A DNA stretch of 64,000 nt from Euryodendron excelsum (taxonomy: Eukaryota; Streptophyta; Magnoliopsida; Ericales; Pentaphylacaceae): assembly GCA_033060915.1 (NCBI GenBank), contig CM065386.1, positions 8,161,501 to 8,225,500 on the forward strand. The letters are read 5' to 3'. A program made the translations under genes and the position numbers. Shown here in pieces: positions 38,301-50,300 of this stretch. Position 1 is the first letter of the stretch. Each line of letters begins with the position of its first letter. The notes below the pieces were generated by a model that saw only the letters and a program-made list of their open reading frames with translations, was not told the origin of the DNA and made no database searches.

Positions 38301-41300
38301 ACATGGATTCACAACGTTAAGGCGGTTTGACCTTTAGACCTTCATTTTTTGATGGGATCAGCTATGCCTACTAGAAAGTTCGCATGAGAACTTTTCTCAA
38401 ATTTATAGATGAGCGAGTTTGGCTATCAGTTGCTTATGGTTGGATTCCTCCCACTACTACTTCAACTACCACTACTGTAACAACCACCACTGAAAAATAA
38501 GTTAAGGATTAGGATAAAATCAATTATGAAAATAGTGGTTGGACCAATAAGGGCTTAATGCCATTTTTAACGCTCTTGCACATGATGAATTCAGACATGT
38601 CTCAATATATGAGACTGCTAAAGAGACATGGGATATACTTGAAGTTACTCATGAGAGAATTACTACTTTCAAAATTGCAGCACTCTAATAATTGACAACA
38701 AATTTTGAAAACTTGAGAATGGATGACAATGAGACTATCGATCAGTTTTATGTAAAACTAAGTGGTATTGTTAACTCAAGTTTTAATCTTAGCGAAAGGA
38801 TCTCTTTTTCAAAGTTGTTCGAAAAATTTTAAGATCTTTACCAGATAGATTGCAAACCAAGGTTATTGCTATTGAAAAAAGTAGGGATATTGATTCTATG
38901 AAAGTAGAGGAGTTGGTTGATTCTTTATAGACCTATGAGGTTAATCTATGTCGACTAAAGAAGAATTTTAATAAAGATTTTGCTTTGAAAACCATTCTGG
39001 AAGACGTAGAAAACACGTCAAACGAGGATGACTCTGAATAAGGACAAGAGGAAATGGCCTTTATTGTAATGAAATTCAAGAAATTTTTCAAAAACAAGAA
39101 TAAAGGTCAATTCTCTAGTTTTGATTAGAACAAAGGTCAATCCTCCAACTTTGACAAGAATAAAAGAAAGACTTTTGACAAGAACAAGTCTGGAAAAAAT
39201 TTTGATAAGAATGGAGGAAAACAATCTCGGAAACCTTAGTGTTTTGAATGTCATGGGTATGGTTACTTTGCTCAAGAATGCCCAAATATATTAAAAAGAA
39301 AGGCAAAGGGGTTTACTGTGACTTGGGATGATTATGATTCTGATTATGAAGAAGATCATGAGCCTGAACTAAAACCAGAATCACGTAACTTTACTACTTT
39401 TACTGCATCTATACATAATGGTTCATCTCATATTTCTCATGAAACTGTAAGTCAAGGTGAATCTAATGAGTCTACCAAACCTAATGAGATTAATTCTAAT
39501 AATGATGAGAAGAGTGATATTCAACATGCCTATGATTAGTTGTATTTACAATATTTTAAATTGACCAAAGTTAAGAAAAAACGTGGTCTCAAGTTGAAAA
39601 AGGTTGTAGAAGTAGTTCATACACTGAGAAAGAAGGCAATTGAAGCTCAAGCTCTTATTAATCAATTGAGAACTCATTGAGTCATATTATTTGATAAACT
39701 AATTTCTCTTAAGAAAGAACATCACTCTTGTACAGAAACTAGAAAAGCACTTGAAGATAAGATTGCAAAACTTGAAACTAATCGTGATGACATCTTCAAG
39801 AAGATGAATGTAGGATCAAATAAGATTAATGAAATCAGGAATGCTCAGAGGCATGCAACAGACATGATTGGAATTGGGTATACCACTAATGAAGTGTCCT
39901 TTTCAAAGCAAAAACTCAAGGTTGGTAAGCCTCAAAGATCATCATAAAAAGGTCAGAATAGGTAATGTTCCTTCAAATAATAGATGTGATGCATTCTATG
40001 AGTCGTAACCTTCATATATCACACAGTTTGTCCCCACTTGTCATTACTGTGGTATTAGAGGACATACAAGACCATTCTGTCACAAGTTACATGGACTACC
40101 TTAGGATTATGTTCAGACAAGTTAGAGATCAACCAAACAATAGATTCATGTATAATAGGTTTGATATTTTTGGGTGGAATTCTAATACTCATGTTGAGTT
40201 TAAAAAACCACAATAGCAGACGCGTGGTAGGAGAATGAACAATGTCAATTAAAATGCCAAAGCTACCACTAGATCACAACCTAAGCCCACTAAAAACATT
40301 GGAAAACCTAAGACTAGGGCTGTATGGGTGAGATCTTCAGACCTTTAGTGCAATGTAGTCCATACTGCTTGAAAGCTCATAATTCTCACATGTGGTATTT
40401 AGATAGTGGACGTTCTAGACATATGAGTGGTGATAAATCTTTTTCACTGATTTGGAGGATTTTAATGGTGGTTTTGTGACTTTTGATGATGTTAACACTT
40501 CCAAAATCGTTGGAAAAGGAAATGTAGTTGCTTATGGCATACCTAAGTTGAATGATGTCTTATTTGTTAATAGCTTGAAAACTAATCTTATTAGAATTAG
40601 TCAATTTTGTGATGCAAAGCGTTATGTTCACTTTTCAAAAGCTAAATGTTTTATTGTGAATATGAATGGTGAATGTGTGATCACTGTATTTGAACTACTG
40701 AGAATTGCTATGAAATTGTATCTGATGGGGAGTTGTATGTAACTCTGCAAGGGTTGATGAGATTGAATTATAGCACAAAAGATTAGGTCACATAAATTTT
40801 AAAGTTCTCTCTAGGTTATTTAGTTTAGAATTGATAAGAGGGATTCCTAAACTTTGAAAATCTCCAAGTAGTTTGTGTGGTCATGTCAAATAGGAAAAAA
40901 AATTAAGATTGCACATAACAAAATGAAGTATATCTGTACAACATATCCTCTTGAACTGAAAGCATATGGATTTGTTGGGTCCCATGAGAACTGAAAGCAT
41001 AGGAGGTAAGTACATTTTTGTGGCAGTTGAGGATTTCTCTGCATTTACTTGGGTTGATTTTATTAAAGAGAAGTTTGATACTTTTTTTGTTTTCAAGAAC
41101 TTGTGTGTGAGATTGCAAAAAGAGAAAGGAACCAAGAATCCAAGATTGACTGTATCACAAGAATTCGAATAGATAATGTTAAAGAGTTTGAAAACTCAAG
41201 AGTATGCAGAATTTTGTGATGAGCAAGGTATTAGACATGAGTTCTATGCTCCTAAAACTCCACAACAAAATGGAGTAGTGGAAAGGAAGAATCGGGTGAT

Positions 41301-44300
41301 TCAAGAGATGGCTAGAGTCATGCTTTATGGAAAATCTTTGCCTACAAGATTTTGGCTTGGAAGTAGGAAACACTACGGGCTACACTGTTAACCGAGTATA
41401 TCTGAGACCTGGCTCTAAATAGACACCATATGAGCTTTGGAATGGTAAGAAACCCAATGTAAAATATTTTTGAGTTTTTGGGAGTAAATGCTATATCCTT
41501 AAGGATAAAGAGCATGTTGGTATTGAAGTTGATCAACCTCTGTTTAGAAGCATGATAGGTAACTTGTTGAACCTCACCGGTAGCAGACCTGATATAGCTT
41601 TTAGTGTCAGTGTTTGTGCTTGGTATCAGTCATGTCCTAAAGAGTCTCACTTGCTTGCTATGAAAGATACTATCAAATATGTAAGTGGCACTGTAGACTT
41701 TGGGATTTGGTTTTCATTAGATGCCAATCCTACCTTGGTTGGTTTTTTTTATGTAGATTAAGCAGAATGTGTAGATAATAGAAAAAGCACCTCTAGTGGA
41801 TCCTTTTATGTGGGCAACAATCTTGTTGTTTGGTTTAGTAAGAAACAAAATTCTATCTCCTTGTCTACTGCTGAAGCTGAGAATATAGCTGCTGGTAGTT
41901 GCTGTACTCAATTACTTTGGATGAAACAGATGCTTAGTGACTATGGTTTAGATTAGGATGGTTTAATACTGTGATACTTTGAGTGCTATTAGTATCTCCA
42001 AGAATCCTGTTCAATACTCTAGAACCAAGCACATTGACATCCGATGTCATTTCACTCGTGAGCTAGTTGAGAATGATGTTATCACTTTGGAGTATGATGA
42101 TATTGAAAATCAACTCACTAACCTGCTCACTAAACGTTTATATTCCCTTGGATTTGACTTCCTTTGGAAATCTCTACTCTCTTTTAGCCTAGGGTGATTG
42201 TTCATTATCCTATCTTTTTCCCAGTGCTATTTTTTTTTATTTCTTTTGTGTTTTTTTTTTGAAAAGGAAATTTTTTAGAAAATTCAAAAAGATTTTTGTT
42301 TGTCTTAGATATTCATAGACTTATAGAGCTTGATGATAATCATATATCTTGGTGGTCGTTGTTAAGCTACTTCAAATTAGTTTATGATCTGATAGCTTTA
42401 ATGACGATCTTCGTGCTTCTGGGTATCTAATGATAAACACTTGTGCTATGGTTTAATTAAAATTGGGATCATTTTGGATTCTACACTTATTTATGCTATG
42501 AGACTTTCATATGCTAAACTGACCTGTGGTTAGATATGCACAATGCTTCAGGTATTTCTCTCGCTCTCTAGCTTATTGGCCTTGTGTTAATGCATCATGT
42601 GTGAAAGCTACTATTGAGGTGTATCCAAAACGCATCCTCTGGATCTATCAGCAGAGCGGGTTACCATGTTCAAAAGTGTGAAAGCCACCACATGTCTCTA
42701 TTACTTATGTTTCATTCTTCACCTAATATATAAAAAAATTAAAATAAAATGGTGTTACTTTTAAGGGGGACTTTATGCTTTGCATTTCTTTGCTTTCCAA
42801 TTGGATCCTAACTGGTCTGCTTTCTAGCTAATTGATATGCTTCATGACATTAGATCAGACTAGACCAAGAGATTCTTATATGCAATTCAACTCATGTGAG
42901 TACTGTCCCTTCACATAACTCACTGATATTCTCCTGTTGTCTGAATTTTAGATCATTTCATGGCAATTGGTTCTAGACTTTAAATTTCAAGTGGTTAATC
43001 TATTGCCTCTCATTTATTCAAGATTATTTCAAAAAGGCTTGGTAGGGATTAATTTGAGCTCATAATTCTTTGCATATCTCTGATGATCTCTCTTTATTTT
43101 TTATGATTTCTTTTGTTTGGTAAAATTAAATTTTTGTTTTTTGTAAATAAAAAAAAAAAACAAAAAGGAAAGGATTTTTTTTGGTTTCTCAGTTCGCATT
43201 ACCTTGGTGCTGCCTTTTGCTGCTGTGAGAATTGAACTGGGCTATATATTTTTTTCCAGGTCAGGTCACGTTTTTCAATTGCTTCAACACACTCAGGGCC
43301 GCGAACTCTTGGGAAAATTCTAGGGCTTCTGATTTTGGGCATTTTAGTGGGTGATCGCTTCGTTTTGATCCAATTACTCTTCATCTTGGGAAGAAATCTT
43401 CCCTTTCACTGATTGAATTCCTTTGATTTCATCTTCTTTCATTGATCCATGCCCTAGGTTCAAAAATTTAGGGGTTTTCTCTATTTCTCTCAATCTTCTA
43501 TATTGAGTGTCTTGAGGGCAAGCTTGACTCTTTACACACCAAGGTTGATACTTTGAGTGGATAGGCTGTCACATAAGGGACTCTTTGGCTCAAATGAATG
43601 CTGAGATGGGCCGGATTGGCTTCATGCTTTAATATCGTAATGGTAGATTTCATTGACATATGCTTCTATTTATTTTTAGCTGGTGTAGGTATATGGGTCA
43701 CAACCTGTGTGGTTAGACATGTCACCTTTAAGGATCCTCTGAAAAGATTCTATAAGGCTCAAAGGTCTTCCGCCACCGCTGGGTCATCTTGCTCTCGAAA
43801 ATCCTCCATCATCTTTTAGCCACCAAGGATCCTTAAGATGCATTCTTCAACAACCTTGATCCTTGGGTCTTGAACAGAACCCAAGGATACACCAAGAACA
43901 AGTCATGATATCTCTCCAACTAGTCATAATCTTTCGTATGGGATCATCAGGGACTTGTAGTTTAGAGATGAAGATCTATGGGATCGTCAAGATGTTAATC
44001 CCTCTCTCCAGAGGGACCTTCTTGACCTGCCACAATAAGAGAGAGATTCTCCAAAACAATGACGTCTCCTAGAAGGAGATATGCATTTAATGCCCAAGGT
44101 TAACTCTACATCTGGGTATCCCACCTACCCTAGCAGGATCCCGGATTCAGGGGCTAGTCTCTGGAGGATGAAAGGGACGTTCCATCCCCTCCCTCTCGTG
44201 GGTCGCCTATATAAAGGCCCTTACCCTTTATCCTAGCAACACAGAACACACCATTACATAATCATTCTATCAGTTGTCAAGAGCATCAGCAAGGCTGAGA

Positions 44301-47300
44301 GTCCTAGCAAACTCTCATTACCTCTCTAGTTCTCTGCTCTCTCTTTCTTGGGCTGCCATTGATCATCTTCCTTCTGCTCTTTGCGGTTTGGTAATCATTG
44401 AGTGACTGTCACACTTACCAAAGGGTACACATACACCCATGAGCCCCAAGGTCTCCCACAACTAGCAAGTTCTTGGAGTCTTAATCTTTGTTTTTAGATG
44501 GTTGTTGATTTTGGATATTGTTAATATTTTGGATTCTTGTTGATAGTTGTTTAGATGTTTTCTTTTGGTTAAATGCATGATGGGCTTAATAATTGCTTTG
44601 ATTGCTCCCTTATCATTCCTACTCATGTACATTGATGTTATTGCACCTCCCTTGTCAACTCATGACAAAAAGGAGGAGAGATATAATGTTTGTTAGCTTC
44701 ATGTGCAGTTGCTTAATAGGTTGTTCCTATCTACCCCTTGTATTTTTATTTTAGATTGTATCAGGATGAGCTTGTGAGTGTAGTTAGCGTGTTTGATTAT
44801 ATTGGGTGTGATTTTTTATGGGAGTTCCTTTTTGTCACAGATTTGCCAAAGGGGGAGATTGTAAGATCCTAGGTTTATTGCCTAAATTTGTGAAAGAAAA
44901 ACTATAATATTTTTAGATGCTTAGGTGGTGGCCTGGTTAAAATGGGTTGGATGTTCAAACAAATGTTGAGTGTTTGAATGACCAGAAGAAGCTTCAACAG
45001 GTCAAATTCGAAGCAGTAGGTTGGCGCTGCCGCGAAGTCAGGATAGAAGTTGCTCCTGTGGTGCTGCCGCGAGCTCAAGCCAATAGCTTGGTGCTCCCTT
45101 GGCACCGTGGCGCCACCACAAACCAAAGGCCTTTATTGAAGGTAGTATCTTGATGCTCCCTTGGCACAGCGGCCACCACTAGAAAGTTATTTTGGAAACT
45201 TTCCTTTTCGGCTGCGATTGTATCTCAACTCCTATATAAGGGTAAGCTTGATTTTTGAAAAGGCTAGAGAGCTTCAAACATATTCTTAACATCTTTGAGA
45301 GCTCAAAAGAAACCCTAGAAGTTGATGTTCCGCCTTAGCAAGACGAAGAACTTCAAATCATCAAAGAAACAAAAAGGCTTGTCTTGGTGGTGTGTCAAGA
45401 CATTGATTCACAGCATGGGTTTGTCGTGATTCAAGTATGAGAGAGTAGTGAGTTGCAGTGCGTACAAGCAAGTTCAATACAACTTAGATTGTGGGTTTCG
45501 AGTTGGTATAGTTGTAAGTTATAAGTTGTTGTGAGTTGTTCGAGTGATTATTGTGCTTGGAGTTTGGGCTGAACTAGATCCCGTGATTTTTTCTTGATTC
45601 GGGTTTTCACACAAAAATCGTGTGTTCATTGTGTTGCTTTATTCGTGCATGCGATTGTATTTAGTGTGTGATTGACTAGAGTGTTTAACAAGGTTAATTA
45701 AACACACCTCCAAGCGAAGTAAATCCATGTAGTTTTGAAATTTATGAGTTTCTTCAACTTCTTGGACAAGTCAAATCAATAAGCTTGATTAATTTTCATC
45801 TTGGGGCTAGTTTTTGGCTTTTGAATTTATTCTGCCTTTTCATACTCCTTATAAATAAAAGTGCTGCAATACCTAATACAAGAAGTTATGTTGCACATGG
45901 TCCAGGTTAAATAACTGTATGTGGAGTTTGATTGAATGAGTCACTGCTTGCCCTTGGTCATTTTAGAGACTTCAGTGGGCCATCTTGTTTAAAACATTTT
46001 CCTTGCTGCTGCCTTCTACAATGATATAATTGTGAATGTTGTGAGAAGAATACTGTGGACTTCTGATGAAGTTTCGATTCCATAAATGCAAATGAAATGA
46101 ATCAGCGGTTCTCATGCAATGATATATCCTGTAATCCTTAATTGGGTGTAGAATGTAAGTAGAGACCCTTGTCATAGAGAGAGAGTAGTAGTCGTGCTAA
46201 TCTGTGGAAACTGACTGGTGTTGAAGTAGCACAAGATATTATAGTTTCCATTATTGTAATATGTTCCCAATAATTTGACATTTAAAGTTTCAAAAAGTAT
46301 CTTTTTTTTTGGGCTGGGGGTGTGAAGGGTGGCTTGCTAGACTATGTATGGATCTAACCTTTGGACATTCACTTGCAATGGTTATCCCGAATTGAATTCC
46401 ACTTCTCACGCTTGACAGTCGGAGCTTTTATCCTTTCACAAAAAAAAAAAAAAAAATGACTCTTGTTGGTCAGTTACGGTTATGAGTCAAAAACTTTCTT
46501 CATGGAGGGAGAAGAATCCTCCTCTTTGTTCCCCCCTACCCCCCGGTAATACCAAGAAACAAGGTCAAAATAGGCCATGTAAAATATCAGATGCAGAGAT
46601 GGGTGTTCTTGTGTGAGATGTGCTGCTTATGGAGGAGAGAATTCAGAGGACGTTCGAGGACGTAATATTGCCATTACATAGACTTGAGTCAATTTTGTAA
46701 CATTACATACTTCTCATTTTTGGTTATCTGGGAATTACTATGAATCTTCTTTCGCTCTTGTAGATTTCATATATGATCTTTATTTTGGGAAGGGGATATA
46801 GGATGCTTTATATACAACTAGTGTACATAGGCAACGCTCCTTTTTGGTGTTTTTGTGAATGTTACTTGTGCCTATCAAAAACAACAAAGGTGGTGATGCT
46901 AGTATGTGAAAACCACTGTCCAGCAAGACTAGAAGCAACACGAAATTTTGAAAAAAGTTTACAATTGTATTATAATGTGATCCCAGGAAATCTAAATTTG
47001 TTATCCCTGGAGAATGTTTTGACATAGAATGTATGAAGTGATCATGCTATTAGCACAGCCTAGCAAAAAATAGTTGAAAGGATAAGCACTTTTTGTGCTA
47101 TATTCTGTGTTTATCAAGTAACTGCAAACAACCGTTGGAAGTCTAGATTTTTTTTTATGTATGGAGGGTAAAACATCCTTACTTCCATTTTCTGTTGCAT
47201 TTACGTTAGACAGAAATGCTGAATTTTCTGTCTGTTGGTTGGGGCATGCATCATCCTTACATGTATATATATATGTTTTTCTGTTGTGTCAAGTTCATTC

Positions 47301-50300
47301 TAGATGTGAATAGTACATATCTGCATTACCACTTGTAACGGATTTTCCACTGCCAAAGGATGAACAAACTGTTGGTTATTGAATAGAGTGTGTTGTCTCT
47401 TGAAATATTCACTATGAATGCTGGATTAGTAATTATTGTACAACTATCATGTGAAATAGGAAATCTTATTTTCATGTTGCATTCAAGATGATGATGAACC
47501 ATATTCTAAATTCTATGTGCAGACGCAGTGATCTTTCGTATAACAACTTTACATATGGAAGCTCAATGAACTCAAGTTGTCAACATGAGAATGTGTGAGT
47601 ACTTCTATAGTCTGATGTTGCTATTGTTATAAGAAAAAATGAAAAAGGAAAGGATGTTATTGCAATTTGAATTTTTTGGTGCAGCTACTAAACTTTGCCC
47701 CATCTTATTTTCCACAGGAACTTGTTTGGAAGCTTTTTGGAGGGCAGCAATTCGTAAGTTCTACATTACGTTCGTAGGAACAATGCACAATATTTTTTGC
47801 CAGTCCTGCATAATCTTTTTTAGCATTGCCAAATTTACGTCCTTTTCTCTTAATCCATATTTCGTAAATGATGCCATGATGCTAACTTTTTATGGATCTC
47901 ACATTATTTTGTCAGTGGCATTGTTCCATGCTTGAGAGGCTTTCAATGCCCGAAAAGTAAGTTAATATCTTGAAAAATTGTCCGATTTACACAATTACTC
48001 TGAGTTGCTTGTGATACAATGAATTGTACTATACTATAACATACCCTTCTTTTTCTCATAAAGCTTGTGATATGACACCTTCTTTTAGTGTAGAAAGATA
48101 GAAAATGATATCAAATGGAATGCTATAAACAAGGAGCCTAAATTATCCTCAATGATTTCATTTTTATTTACATGTCTTTATTACCATGTTTCACTTTTGT
48201 CTAAAAGAATTTTTTTGTGATTCTTCCTTTAAATTGATTAATTTTATAGGAGAGTGGAATTTTGTTGGTGTCACGTAGTTTTCAAGCTGTGTATATTTCT
48301 AGTGTATAGCGGTTGCACCCTTTTGGCGCTTTCAATGGATATATCTTACCCATTAATATATATATATATAAATGAATTACCAAATGAGTTGTGAAGGCCA
48401 AGTGTGCAACTCTCAGGCTTTTCTTTTTTTGTTTTTGGCCCACAATTATAGTTTAAATGAGTAGGGTGAACTTTAATTAAAAAAAGTTAATTGTCAGCTC
48501 CTGGGGGTGGTGGGGGCCATGTTAATCACCTAGGCATACTTGTCATGCCAGATGGGATGGATTACCAAAAAGGAAGATAAAAAAAACTCTCCATTAGTTC
48601 CCATTTTCATATCTTAGCTGCAGAGATCTCTTATGAGCAATGAGCATTTTCTCGTTCTTATCAAGTTTACTGATCTCGTTTGTGAAACTTTTCCTCTTAT
48701 CTGAGATGCTAGACATCTGGAGCTGGAAGTTTTACTATTGGCATCTAATGTGGTCTCCTATAAATTGATGCACTAAGTAGCACGGGCATGGCCACGCAAT
48801 ATGGACATGACACAACTCAGGCACGGTAATTGTGAAAAATGCTGTATACAATGTGGTGGGTACACTTGTGCATTTAAGTGATGAACATGTGTATCCCTCA
48901 AGTGTCCGAACTGTCTTTTTTTAAAAAAATTTTGAAATTTCCGAACTACGTGGATTTACTTTGCTTGGAGAAGTGCTTGATTATCCTTGTTAGATAGTCT
49001 AATCAATCATACACAAAAAAAATCGCATGCACGAATAATACACACAATCACACAATAGACACGATTTTTGCTTGGAAAAACCAGAAAAAAACCATGGGAC
49101 CTAATCCAACCCAACCTACAAGCACTATATTCAATCGAATAGTTCACAAGGATGACTTACAACTGTACAAATTCAAAACCCATGAATCTAAGTTGATACG
49201 AACTTGCTTGCACACACCGCAACTCACTGTTCTCCTGTACTTGAACCACGACGAACCACGTCGTGAATCAGTGTCTTGATGAGCCACCAAGATGAGCTTT
49301 TTTGTTCCTGTGAAGATTTGAAGTTCTTCTTGTTAACGAGGCACCACCAGCTGCTAGGGTTTCTTAGGAGCTCTCAAAGATCTTTTAGAATATGCTTCAA
49401 ACTCTCTAAAACTCTCCAATCCTTTTAGAAATCGAACTTTGCTTTATATAGGAGTTGAGAGAGAGTCCTAGCTGATTAGGAAAGTTTCCAAAACAACTTC
49501 CCGGTGGTGGCCGCGGCGCCAAGGCAGCGCCACTCCACTGTTTCTTCTTCACATCTCGAGGCAGCGCCAAGCTACTGGACATCTTCCATGCAACTCATGG
49601 CAGCGCCAACCTGCTGTTTTGATTTTTCATCCGTTGAAGCTTCTTCCGGGCATTCCAAACACTCCTTAGCATTTGTTTGAATTGCCATCACTTAACAGCA
49701 TAACCACCTAAAGATATAAAGCTATAACAAGTTTTGACTCACGGATTTAGCCCAAAAAAAAACCTAGGATCTTACAAATTTAAAAATAATAGGACACGTT
49801 TGAACGCGTGTCTGACATGTGTCGGAGAAGTATCCGACATGGACAAGGCACTTTCTTAGAAGTGTCCTTGCTTCCCAAGTGATTGGACTTTATAATACGA
49901 CATCACTAACATGAGTGATATATGTGTCCTAGCTAATACTGGGACACAAATCTCTTTAGTATTATAAATGGTGCATCTTGGAAAGAACTGCTGCTGCAAA
50001 CAAAATGCTGTGCTTGTCTTTTTTATTTCAGAGTTGACAATGACAGGATTTTTATTTTTTTGTGAAGCTCTTCTCCTTCAATGTAATTTGTTGTTGCTTT
50101 TGTATCAGATTACAGTTCTTTATATATAAACTGTGGCGGGAAAGAAGTAATGGTCAATGGAAATACCACATATGAAGAGGACACAGACAGAGCTGGGCGT
50201 GCAAATTTTGTGCAAAGAAGTGGAAGAAATTGGGCATTGAGCAGCACTGGCCACTTCTTGGATGGTTACCAGGATGACTCCTACATACGGCAAAATGATG

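Larger units (their letters stand above)
37382..45744 (+). mobile_element. Decayed Ty1/Copia retrotransposon, Sirevirus-like, in RLK intron 13
   Basis: An 8.36-kb element with LTRs at 37382-38232 and 44860-45744, a primer-binding site right after the 5' LTR, a polypurine tract before the 3' LTR, and Gag, integrase and RT/RNase H relics in Copia order. Target duplication TGAGC/TGAGT (one mismatch); the empty site in copy A reads GATTGAGTTTCTTC (about 7400). Frames are broken by many stops and the RT catalytic core is missing, so it cannot move itself. The second Gag zinc knuckle, the RNase H sequence, the 2.6-kb post-pol region and repeated PPT-like motifs all fit the Sirevirus lineage. It lies in the same sense as the RLK. 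Confidence 0.9.
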
